Shown piece by piece: positions 51,358 to 58,927 of a stretch of DNA of 64,000 nucleotides. The stretch lies in NCBI RefSeq assembly GCF_000422305.1, contig NZ_AULN01000014.1, positions 372,001 to 436,000 on the forward strand, written 5' to 3'. The first letter of the stretch is position 1, and each line of letters opens with the position of its first letter. Position numbers and translations under genes: made by a program. Under the pieces are notes generated by a model. The model searched no databases, was not told the DNA's origin, and saw nothing but the letters and a program-made list of their open reading frames with translations. Origin of the DNA: Luteimonas mephitis DSM 12574 (GTDB taxonomy: Bacteria; Pseudomonadota; Gammaproteobacteria; Xanthomonadales; Xanthomonadaceae).

Positions 51358-51382
51358 GCGGGATAATATTGAATTATCCCGC
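51358..51382. promoter_or_regulatory. Ten-bp inverted repeat upstream of the OLD nuclease gene
   Basis: GCGGGATAAT (51358-51367) and ATTATCCCGC (51373-51382) form a perfect 10-bp inverted repeat with a 5-nt spacer ATTGA, about 155 bp upstream of the nuclease ATG. No T-run follows, so an operator is more likely than a terminator. Part of it (TCAGGCGGGATA) recurs at 54513. Confidence 0.6.
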
Positions 51383-51536
51383 GTAACCAGCGTTTCGGCC
51401 ATTTCAAGTCGTCAAAACAGTACGAAACCGCCCAAGGCTGGCGATCCCTGGGTAGTTTGGCCCAGAGCGGAAAGGAGGCCAGCCGGGGTGCAAGCAGGCG
51501 CCGCCACCGAACTCGTTGGCCATCAAAGGACTGTGC

Positions 51537-53117
51537 ATGCCGATCGAACGTATCGTCATCGACAATTTCAAGTCGTTTCGCCATCTGGACCTGCCCCTCA
51601 ACGCCCACATGAACCTGGTGGTGGGCGACAACGAGGTCGGTAAGTCCACCCTGCTGGAGGCCATCCACGTGGTGGTCACCGGGCAACTGCATGGGCGCAA
51701 TCTCGCCTACGAGCTCACGCCCTACCTGTTCCACCAGCCCGCGGTGCAGGAATATCTGGCGACCCTTGCTGCAGGCACGCCGGCTTCGCCGCCACGGATC
51801 TCCATCGAAGCCTATCTGGGCGCAGATGTCGCGCTGGCGTCGTTGCGCGGCACCAACAACTCCCTGCGCTTGGATACCGCCGGCATCCGGCTGCTGGTCG
51901 AGCTCAACGACGACTACCGCGAGGAGTTCAACGCCTACCTGCAGCAGCACCAGGGTGCGGTCAGCCTGCCGGTGGAGTACTACACGGTGCGCTGGTATTC
52001 CTTCGCCAACAATGGCGTCACCGCTCGCAGCATTCCGTTCGATTCGACCATCATCGACACTCACGGCATCAAGACCTTGTCCGGTGCCGATCGCTATATC
52101 GCCGGCATCATCGATCAGGCACTGACGCCTGCGCAGCGCGTCTCGCTGTCGTTGAGCTTCCGCCGCATGCGGCAGAGTTTTTCCGAAGAGGCGGACGTGG
52201 CGGCCATCAATGCGTACCTGACCGAGCACACCGGGGACATCAGCCACCGGGCGCTGACGGTGGGTGTGGACACATCGCCGCGCTCAACATGGGAAACCAG
52301 CTTGTCACCTTACCTGGATGAGCTCCCGTTCACCCAGGCCGGCAAGGGTGAGCAAAGCGCGGTGAAGATGAAGCTGGCGATGCACGCGGCCGGCGCTGCC
52401 CACGTGCTGCTGATCGAGGAGCCGGAGAACCATCTGTCCTATTCCAGCATGACCCAGCTGATCGACAAGATTGCGGCCCTCTCCACCGCCCAGCAGGTGA
52501 TCATCGCCACCCACAGCAGCTTCGTGTTGAATAAGCTGGGCGTGGACAACGTGATCCTGTTCAGCGCGCAGGGCCAGATGAAGCTGGACCAGCTGCCGAG
52601 CGATACCCATGACTATTTCATGAAGCTGCCGGGCCACGACACGCTGCGATTGATCCTGGCCAAGCAGGCGATCCTGGTGGAAGGCCCTTCCGACGAGCTG
52701 ATCGTGCAGCGCGCCTACAGCGACCACCATGGCGTGGCGCCGATGGCTCGCGGCGTAGACATCATTTCGGTCAAGTCGCTGGCATTCAAGCGCTTCTTGC
52801 AGATTGCAGATCGGCTGAAAATCCAGGCCAAGGTGATCACCGACAATGATGGCGATATCGCCGTTGTGCAGGAGCGCTATGCCGAACACATCAACGCGAT
52901 CTATTACGATTCCGACGAAAGCGCCCCATCGCTGGAAGAGCAGCTGATCAAAGCCAACTCGCTGGCCGAACTCAATACCGTGCTGGGCAAGACGTTTGCC
53001 GATGAGGTGGCGCTGCTCAAGTACATGAAGGGCCATAAGACCGATACGGCCCTGGCGATCTTCAACAGCCCGCACTCGATCAGGTTCCCGGACTATGTCC
53101 AGCGCGCCATCACCTAA
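51537..53117 (+). CDS. OLD-family ATP-dependent endonuclease (Gabija GajA-like)
   Basis: The 526-aa product is an ABC-type ATPase fused to a TOPRIM nuclease. Walker A is GDNEVGKST at 30-38, an ABC-signature-like GKGEQSAVKMKL lies at 269-280, Walker B LLIEEPEN at 291-298 and the H-loop ATHSS at 324-328. The TOPRIM acid motif is VEGPSDE (E382) and TDNDGD supplies D436 and D438. This is the GajA / class 2 OLD layout, slightly shorter than B. cereus GajA (about 580 aa). AAAGGA 6 nt upstream fixes the ATG start at 51537. The next gene, a UvrD-like helicase, overlaps it by 23 nt. Function as phage defence is inferred from the pairing. Confidence 0.88.
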   Translation: MPIERIVIDNFKSFRHLDLPLNAHMNLVVGDNEVGKSTLLEAIHVVVTGQLHGRNLAYELTPYLFHQPAVQEYLATLAAGTPASPPRISIEAYLGADVALASLRGTNNSLRLDTAGIRLLVELNDDYREEFNAYLQQHQGAVSLPVEYYTVRWYSFANNGVTARSIPFDSTIIDTHGIKTLSGADRYIAGIIDQALTPAQRVSLSLSFRRMRQSFSEEADVAAINAYLTEHTGDISHRALTVGVDTSPRSTWETSLSPYLDELPFTQAGKGEQSAVKMKLAMHAAGAAHVLLIEEPENHLSYSSMTQLIDKIAALSTAQQVIIATHSSFVLNKLGVDNVILFSAQGQMKLDQLPSDTHDYFMKLPGHDTLRLILAKQAILVEGPSDELIVQRAYSDHHGVAPMARGVDIISVKSLAFKRFLQIADRLKIQAKVITDNDGDIAVVQERYAEHINAIYYDSDESAPSLEEQLIKANSLAELNTVLGKTFADEVALLKYMKGHKTDTALAIFNSPHSIRFPDYVQRAIT

Positions 53118-54192
53118 CCGGGTCCTGCTTTCGGCGGCCGGCTCGGGCAAGACCACCTTGCTGGTCCGGCAGGCCCTGGAGCGGCCTGGGCGTCGCATCG
53201 CGATTGTCACCTACACGCTGGAGAATCTAGAAGAGATCCGGCGCTCGTTTGAGGTCCACGCCGGTGCGGTCCCCGTGCATGTCACTTTGCACAGCTGGTA
53301 TGGCTTCCTGCTGTGCCAGTGCATCCGCCCGTACCAGGCAGCGCTTTGCCCTGAGCCTCGCATCGAGACCATCCTGTTCGTAGAAGGTGTCACCAATAAC
53401 AGGGCCCCACGCACCCAGGTGGCGCGCCACTACTTGGCAGGCAACCGGATGTATTCGGACCGGGCGGCCGATTTCGCTGTGCGCTGCGATGAGCTCACCC
53501 AAGGTCAGGTCATGGCACGCCTGGCGGCCATGTACGACGAGCTCTACATCGACGAAGTTCAGGACCTCGCCGGCTTTGATCTGGATCTGGTCGAGCGGCT
53601 GTTGAAGAGCGGCATTGCCATCACGTTGGTGGGTGATACGCGGCAGGCGACGTATGCCACCAACTATGCTCAAAGGCACAGCCAGTATCGTGGACCCAAT
53701 CTGGCAGCGCTGTTTCAGATTTGGGAGGCGGACGGCTTATGCCAGCTGGATCACCGCCTCATCAGCCTTCGCTGCGTCCAGGCCCTGTGCGATATGGCGG
53801 ACACGCTCTATCCGCAGATGCCGCGAACCCAATCAGGCAATGGCGAGGTCACCGGGCACGATGGCATCTACCTCGTCGCTCCAGCGGATGTTGAAGCGTA
53901 CATGCAGGAGTTTGCGCCCACCGTGCTCCGGCATGACCGGCGGCAAGCGTGCGACGGACTACCGGCCGTGAACTTTGGGCAGTGCAAGGGCCGCACCTAC
54001 AGCCGGGTCCTCATCTTTCCGAACGGCCCGCTGACACAGTACCTGCGCACGGCAGATGCAGCGCGTATCACCGCCCCACCAAAGTACTACGTGGCCTTCA
54101 CCCGGGCGCGGCAAAGCGTGGCCTTTGTGTATGCCGGCGCGTGCGCGTTGCCGGGTTATCAGCTCTATGCGCCCGCCAACGCAGACGCATAG
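53095..54192 (+). CDS. Compact UvrD/Rep-like helicase (Gabija GajB-like)
   Basis: The 365-aa product carries superfamily 1 helicase motifs in order: Walker A SAAGSGKTT (13-21), motif Ia IVTYTLENLEEI, motif II YIDEVQDL (151-158), motif III LVGDTRQATY (178-187), motif IV region LDHRLI, motif V GQCKGRTYSRVLIF and motif VI YVAFTRARQS (332-341). It is clearly shorter than typical GajB (about 490 aa), with the inserted 1B/2B domains reduced. The 23-nt overlap with the nuclease gene implies coupled expression and a joint function. It converges on a small gene only 12 bp away. Confidence 0.87.
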   Translation: MSSAPSPNRVLLSAAGSGKTTLLVRQALERPGRRIAIVTYTLENLEEIRRSFEVHAGAVPVHVTLHSWYGFLLCQCIRPYQAALCPEPRIETILFVEGVTNNRAPRTQVARHYLAGNRMYSDRAADFAVRCDELTQGQVMARLAAMYDELYIDEVQDLAGFDLDLVERLLKSGIAITLVGDTRQATYATNYAQRHSQYRGPNLAALFQIWEADGLCQLDHRLISLRCVQALCDMADTLYPQMPRTQSGNGEVTGHDGIYLVAPADVEAYMQEFAPTVLRHDRRQACDGLPAVNFGQCKGRTYSRVLIFPNGPLTQYLRTADAARITAPPKYYVAFTRARQSVAFVYAGACALPGYQLYAPANADA

Positions 54193-54204
54193 AGCCACGG
54201 GCGA

Positions 54205-54483
54205 TCACATTTTCTTCAAGGGCGCCGCTGTGGGCTGTGGTGGCACCGGACCCGGGTCGTTGAAGCACAGCATGACCTGATCGATGTCAAATTGATCGGC
54301 CAGCACGCGGGCGATCACCGCATGCACCAGGTCCAGGTCGACCGAGGGCGCAGCGACGGTGATGGTGGCCGCGATCGCACGACCGCGCTCTTTGGCGGGG
54401 ACTAGGCGCAGGTCATCCACCGCTTTCACGCCGGGGTCGGTAAACATCGCCGTACGCACTTGTTCCAGCTCGGCTTCATTCAT
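54205..54483 (-). CDS. Small soluble protein convergent with the defence pair
   Basis: The product is 92 aa from the ATG at 54481-54483 (start MNEAELEQVRTAMF), with CTGGAG about 12 nt upstream. The frame is open to a TTG at 54540, which would give 111 aa including TITFPGVTAN, so the start is uncertain. Predicted alpha/beta, no signal peptide, with a Pro-rich C-terminal tail (PGPVPPQPTAAP). I do not recognise a family. It ends 12 bp from the helicase stop. Its upstream region shares a motif with the nuclease upstream region (54513-54533). Confidence 0.6.
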   Translation of the reverse strand: MNEAELEQVRTAMFTDPGVKAVDDLRLVPAKERGRAIAATITVAAPSVDLDLVHAVIARVLADQFDIDQVMLCFNDPGPVPPQPTAAPLKKM

Positions 54484-54512
54484 GTTGGCGGTGACTCCAG
54501 GGAATGTGATTG

Positions 54513-54533
54513 TCAGGCGGGATAGGTCTGAAT
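54513..54533. promoter_or_regulatory. Copy of the TCAGGCGGGATA motif
   Basis: TCAGGCGGGATA-GGTC-TGAAT (54513-54533) matches TCAGGCGGGATA-ATAT-TGAAT at 51354-51374 in 17 of 21 positions. One copy lies upstream of the nuclease gene and the other upstream of the small convergent gene. Confidence 0.5.
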
Positions 54534-54540
54534 CTTGCAA

Positions 54541-54870
54541 TCAAAAAACACCGGCCTTGCCAGCAAGGTTGGTAGGCGGGGGACAGGCTCCGGCCGATGA
54601 CGACTGTCGCCAGCGACCGCTGCAACCCTGAGCGCGCATCTTTGAGGCTCCGGTGGGCTTCGGGCGCATTGAAACCAGAAGTCGCCACCACGGACCTACC
54701 TCGGGGTATTGCTTCCGGCCGGTAGAAGACCTCCACAAACGTGATCTCGATGCGCCACCTCTCACAGAGCGAGACTGACGACGGGTGGTCCCATCCGCCC
54801 TTGCGTCATATTTGTCGCGCTCGCAGTTGTCAAGAATTAGCCTCCATGATTTGGATTGGTTGATCGGATC
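54541..54870. other. Intergenic stretch with a possible minus-strand terminator
   Basis: About 330 bp without a convincing gene. On the minus strand CCTTG-CTGG-CAAGG followed by CCGGTG and six T (54542-54570) could be a weak intrinsic terminator for the membrane-protein transcript. An open minus frame at 54476-54736 has no start signal and no recognisable family. Confidence 0.45.
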
Positions 54871-55593
54871 CTATTTCCTGCGAGGCTTGGACCGAAGCCC
54901 CGGTGGTCTGCGTTGCTTAATAGGTTGCTTCAATCTCCACCGGCTCCATTCACTAGTAGATCCTTCAGCTATGAAGGTGACCAGAACCCACTTCAGTAAG
55001 GGAGAGAACCCCACCTCAGCATCACGAAGCAGGTTGGCCCAATACCTTCCGACTAGGAAGGAGAATAGACTCATGGCAGTGACAGACGATGCGAACCACG
55101 GCCAACTGATGTCACTGACGTTCGCTTGGATGCCTTTCTTGTACATGTAAACTGCAAACACCAGAGCAGCGCACTGCATCGAGATCACAACCGCGGTCGG
55201 CGTCGCCCGGGCTCTGTGGAGGGCGGCGGCGAAGAGAGTCTCCGCAAACGAGAAGCCGATCAGCAATAGAGCTGCACTCAGCATCGCTGGACCGAACTCC
55301 GCAATTCCGGCGAGTGACAGCACGATTGGAAGGAATGCAAAGGGGAGTGGCTCCAAGCAGAGGGTTGGATAGAATTTCACGAACAGTGGCCATCTCTTTA
55401 CCGCGACCAGAATGATGTCTTGCATCATCGCAACTACCAATGCAGCAGCCGCACTCGTTAGCGCAATCGACACCGGTATCCAAAACATCATCTCTTCTGA
55501 TGCCGGCGCGAAGGGCACCATGGCCGCTGCGCCCCAAATCGCTGCGGCCAAGAACGCGCCAATTGGGAGTGCGGCTGGCTTCCACATGGTCAT
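54871..55593 (-). CDS. Polytopic membrane protein of unknown function
   Basis: The 240-aa product has about six hydrophobic segments (for example ALPIGAFLAAAIWGAAAMV, FWIPVSIALTSAAAALVVAM, FGPAMLSAALLLIGFSFAE, AVVISMQCAALVFAVYMY). A basic C-terminal tail follows (KQPIKQRRPPGLRSKPRRK). I recognise no family. The start was set at the first ATG (55591-55593); a TTG further upstream is also in frame. It lies downstream of the response regulator gene on the same strand and may be the last gene of the metal-resistance operon, though a 69-bp gap separates them. Base composition is lower in GC than the housekeeping part. Confidence 0.65.
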   Translation of the reverse strand: MTMWKPAALPIGAFLAAAIWGAAAMVPFAPASEEMMFWIPVSIALTSAAAALVVAMMQDIILVAVKRWPLFVKFYPTLCLEPLPFAFLPIVLSLAGIAEFGPAMLSAALLLIGFSFAETLFAAALHRARATPTAVVISMQCAALVFAVYMYKKGIQANVSDISWPWFASSVTAMSLFSFLVGRYWANLLRDAEVGFSPLLKWVLVTFIAEGSTSEWSRWRLKQPIKQRRPPGLRSKPRRK

Positions 55594-55662
55594 ACTCTGA
55601 TCAGAATACGTGGCCAAATAGTCAGGCGCTCAAGGTCTGCACTGACGGCTCTGCAGCCATGT

Positions 55663-56388
55663 CTACGCCTCACCGTCATAGGGCCTCCCTTCCCCGGGGG
55701 GGGGCATAGGCCTTGATGGCGGTATCAGTCGATACCCAACCCGCGGCAGCGTCTGGATCATCTTTTCCTCAAACGGACCATCAATGCTTCGCCGCAGGCT
55801 GGACATCTGTGATCGCAGAAGATCCCCGTCGGGCAGGTCGTCACCCCAGAGAGTGTGCTCAAGCTGCCGCCTGGTCACAGCGGCAGGACTTGCCCGCATC
55901 AGCGCTTCAAGGAGCTTCCTGCAAGCTGGGTACAGATGCAGTCGTTTTCCAGCCCGTGTGGCCTCCAACGTACTCAGGTCCAACGTGAGCTCTCCGATCA
56001 GCAGCCGCCTCCTTGTTACGCGTCCCTCCGTACGGGAAACCAACGCCTCTAGGCGAACTTCGAGCTCCGGGAGCTCAAAAGGCTTGGTCACATAGTCATC
56101 TGCACCGGAGCGGAAAGCGATGATTTTGTCCGAGAGCGCAACCTTTGCAGCCAACATCACAACAGGAACTGAAACACCGTGATTCAACCGCAGCCTTCTC
56201 AGAACCTCCGGGCCTTCCATGCGAGGAAGCATCCAATCAAGAATGACTGCGTCGTAACCATTGGACGCCGCAAAGTGAAGGCCGGCGATGCCGTCCCCGA
56301 TGGTATCAAGCTGATGCCCTCGGGCCTCGAAGTAGGCCAGAATCTTCAAAGCGACTTCTCGATCGCGCTCAATCACTAGAATTCGCAT
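55663..56388 (-). CDS. OmpR-family response regulator with atypical receiver
   Basis: The 241-aa product has a receiver domain with the phosphoacceptor Asp51 (VILDWMLP) and Lys102 (VTKPFE), followed by an OmpR-type winged helix (LTLDLSTLEATRAGKRLHL ... LPRVGYRLI). Two normally conserved positions differ: the acidic pair near the N-terminus reads IERD, so Arg8 replaces an Asp, and the switch Thr/Ser is Ala80 (VVMLAAK). No histidine kinase is adjacent. A run of nine G on the plus strand (55696-55704) lies in the codons of the Pro-rich C-terminal tail. It probably regulates the neighbouring metal-efflux genes, as CzcR does, but this is inferred. Confidence 0.88.
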   Translation of the reverse strand: MRILVIERDREVALKILAYFEARGHQLDTIGDGIAGLHFAASNGYDAVILDWMLPRMEGPEVLRRLRLNHGVSVPVVMLAAKVALSDKIIAFRSGADDYVTKPFELPELEVRLEALVSRTEGRVTRRRLLIGELTLDLSTLEATRAGKRLHLYPACRKLLEALMRASPAAVTRRQLEHTLWGDDLPDGDLLRSQMSSLRRSIDGPFEEKMIQTLPRVGYRLIPPSRPMPPPGEGRPYDGEA

Positions 56389-56389
56389 G

Positions 56390-58849
56390 TCACGACTGAC
56401 GGAAGCCAAGGAGCCTCAGCGCATTGAATACAACCAACAAGGTTGAACCTTCATGCACTGCCACAGCCGGTCCAATGCCAAGACCTAGGATGGTCGCAGG
56501 AACCAACAACGCTACGACGCCCAGGCTCACATACACGTTCTGACGGATCACCCGTTTCGTGCGTCGACTAAGCGCTACAGAGAATGCAACCTGTCTCAAA
56601 TCCTCAGACATAAGCGCGACGTCGGCAGTCTCCAGCGCTACGTCCGAAGAGGCGGCACCCATTGCAATTCCGACGCTGGCACTAGCCATTGCGGGTGCGT
56701 CATTCACACCGTCGCCGACCATTGCCACTCGCTCCGTCTCCTTCAACTGACGTATTGCCTTCACCTTGTCGTCAGGCATGAGATTTCCCCATGCCTCGTT
56801 TAGACCCACGTCCGTTGCCACGGCTTGAGCTACAGTCTGGTGGTCGCCAGAGATCATGATCATTCGTTGGATGCCCAAGCGCCTTAGCTTGTCCAGGGCT
56901 TCACGCGCCTCTGGCCGGGGCGTATCCATAAGGCCGATGACACCTAGGTCGCGATCACCTAGGCGAACGGCCATCGTGGTTCTGCCGGCGTTACGGAGCT
57001 CCTCAATGGCAGACTCCGCACCCGCGGATAGAGCGCCAATGCCGTCGTTACCGAACATTTCTGCCTTTCCTATCCACACGTCAATGCCGTTCACCTTCGC
57101 CTGAACGCCTCTTCCAGCGAAGTTAGCGAGGTCTGTCGCTACCATGACCGGTCCATCGCCCAGGCGAGTATTACCATCTCGAACGATAGCTGCGGCCAAA
57201 GGGTGGTCACTTAAAGCCTCGACGGCGACGGCAACGTGAAGCAGTTCCTGCTCTGTCGTTCCCTGCATCACTTTGATGTCGGTAATTCGCGGCTTGCCTT
57301 CAGTGAGCGTTCCAGTCTTGTCGAACGCGATGGCACGGACCATGCCCAGCTCCTCCAGTGGTGCGCCACCCTTGATGAGTACGCCACCTCGCGCAGCTCG
57401 CGCAATTCCCGCTAGAACCGCGCTTGGAGTCGCGATTGCCAGTGCGCAAGGGCTTGCCGCTACAAGTACCGCCATCGCTCGATAGAAGCTGTCGCGGAAT
57501 GGCTCATCGATCACGATCCATGAGAAAAGTAACAGCACGGCCAAGATCAGAACAGCGGGAACGAATACCCTCTCAAACTTGTCTGTGAAGCGCTGCGTTG
57601 GCGATTTCCTGGTTTCGGCTTCGCTCACCATCTTGACGACGCGGGCCAGTGCCGATTCGCCTGATCGACGCGTGACTTCAACCTCCAGGGCGCCGGAGCC
57701 ATTGATAGTGCCGGCGAAAACACGTGACTCCATTACCACCGAATCAGGTCGATCCCGTGCTAGAGCAGCGTCATTGACTGCCAGCTTATCAACCGGGATG
57801 CTTTCCCCGGTGACAGGGGCTTGGTCAACGCTGCTAGCCCCTTTGATAACGAATCCGTCCGCCGGCATCCGGTCATTGGGACGTACGACCACCACATCTC
57901 CAGGTATCAACGATTCAACCTGGACTTCCACGACCTGCCCATTCCTCAGCACCCTGGCAGTTTCTGGGGCAAGCTTGGCGAGAGCTTCTATCGCACGTTT
58001 AGCCCGGCCCATCGCGTAGTGTTCAAGGGCGTGACCGAGACTGAAGAGGAACAGAAGCAAGGCGCCTTCGGCCCATGCGCCGAGCGCGGCTGCGCCTGCC
58101 GCTGCAACCAGCATCAGCGTATCGATCTCAAAGCGCTTCAGCTTGATGTTCCCGATCGCCTCGCCAAGCGTGAACCAGCCGCCAAAGACGTAGGCTGCTA
58201 CGTAAAACGCTGTGGGGATCCAGGGCGTTTGGGTCAACCCAAGCTTTTCAATCGCAAATCCCACGATCAGGAGCAGGCCGCAAGCAAGTGAGAAGATCAG
58301 CTCACTATTGCCACCTAGCGTGCCCCCGTGGGAATGACCGGGGTCCTGTCGGTCCTTGTGATCGTGTCCTTCGTGCTGATCCTTCAAATCTCCCCTCGGA
58401 CTCGGTGGCTCTTGCGCTACACCCAGCGCCTCAAGCTTCGCTCTCAGCTCCGCCTCGCCTGTCTTGGCTCTCTCGTACTCGATGCTTATGCCACCAGCTG
58501 GGCTGGTGGTGGCTTCAATGACGCCTGGTACGGCCTGCACTTGCGCCGCAATTGTCCTTGCCTTTCGTGCGTGAACGGCCGAACCAAGCTCCAAGAAAAG
58601 GTGGCCATACCGATCACCCAACTCAATGCCCACGGATGCCGCCACCTCTCGCACTCGCTGAAGCGAGACGATCTCGGGGTCGTAATGAATGCAGAGCGTT
58701 CCGAGAGCTTCGTCGCTACCCTCGCGAATGTGCACGCGCGATACTCCCTCCATGTCCTGAAGACCAGCGACCAGCCTCTGGACGCAGCTGTCGTCCCGAG
58801 AGACACCTGGGAGTATTACTGGCAGTTCGAGTTCTGTGGTCAGGTTCAT
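56390..58849 (-). CDS. Heavy-metal P1B-4-type ATPase (CzcP/CadA-like)
   Basis: The 819-aa product exports divalent metals from the cytoplasm. Two N-terminal ferredoxin-like domains lack the usual CxxC. A His-rich linker (residues about 155-175, with HEGHDHKDRQ and GHSHGG) follows. The membrane motif is SPC (near 464) rather than CPC, and the last helices carry HEGSTLLVVFNAL (near 798), both marking the P1B-4 class (Zn, Cd, Co). Catalytic motifs DKTGT (near 506) and GDGVND (near 710) are intact. Downstream of czcA and 1 bp upstream of the response regulator gene, it completes a two-stage efflux system. Confidence 0.92.
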   Translation of the reverse strand: MNLTTELELPVILPGVSRDDSCVQRLVAGLQDMEGVSRVHIREGSDEALGTLCIHYDPEIVSLQRVREVAASVGIELGDRYGHLFLELGSAVHARKARTIAAQVQAVPGVIEATTSPAGGISIEYERAKTGEAELRAKLEALGVAQEPPSPRGDLKDQHEGHDHKDRQDPGHSHGGTLGGNSELIFSLACGLLLIVGFAIEKLGLTQTPWIPTAFYVAAYVFGGWFTLGEAIGNIKLKRFEIDTLMLVAAAGAAALGAWAEGALLLFLFSLGHALEHYAMGRAKRAIEALAKLAPETARVLRNGQVVEVQVESLIPGDVVVVRPNDRMPADGFVIKGASSVDQAPVTGESIPVDKLAVNDAALARDRPDSVVMESRVFAGTINGSGALEVEVTRRSGESALARVVKMVSEAETRKSPTQRFTDKFERVFVPAVLILAVLLLFSWIVIDEPFRDSFYRAMAVLVAASPCALAIATPSAVLAGIARAARGGVLIKGGAPLEELGMVRAIAFDKTGTLTEGKPRITDIKVMQGTTEQELLHVAVAVEALSDHPLAAAIVRDGNTRLGDGPVMVATDLANFAGRGVQAKVNGIDVWIGKAEMFGNDGIGALSAGAESAIEELRNAGRTTMAVRLGDRDLGVIGLMDTPRPEAREALDKLRRLGIQRMIMISGDHQTVAQAVATDVGLNEAWGNLMPDDKVKAIRQLKETERVAMVGDGVNDAPAMASASVGIAMGAASSDVALETADVALMSEDLRQVAFSVALSRRTKRVIRQNVYVSLGVVALLVPATILGLGIGPAVAVHEGSTLLVVFNALRLLGFRQS

Positions 58850-58927
58850 TTGTTCCCTCCAACGTCATAAAAATGGAACGGGAAGTCCGGCAGGCAGATG
58901 CTCTGCCGGGCCCAAACACTCCATCAT

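Noticed and set aside
51354..54533. The two 21-bp motif copies as transposon terminal repeats
   Set aside because: They are direct, imperfect, and no transposase lies between; operator function or old attachment remnants are more likely.
54476..54736. 86-aa minus-strand open frame
   Set aside because: No start signal and no recognisable domain; it overlaps the upstream motif of the small convergent gene.
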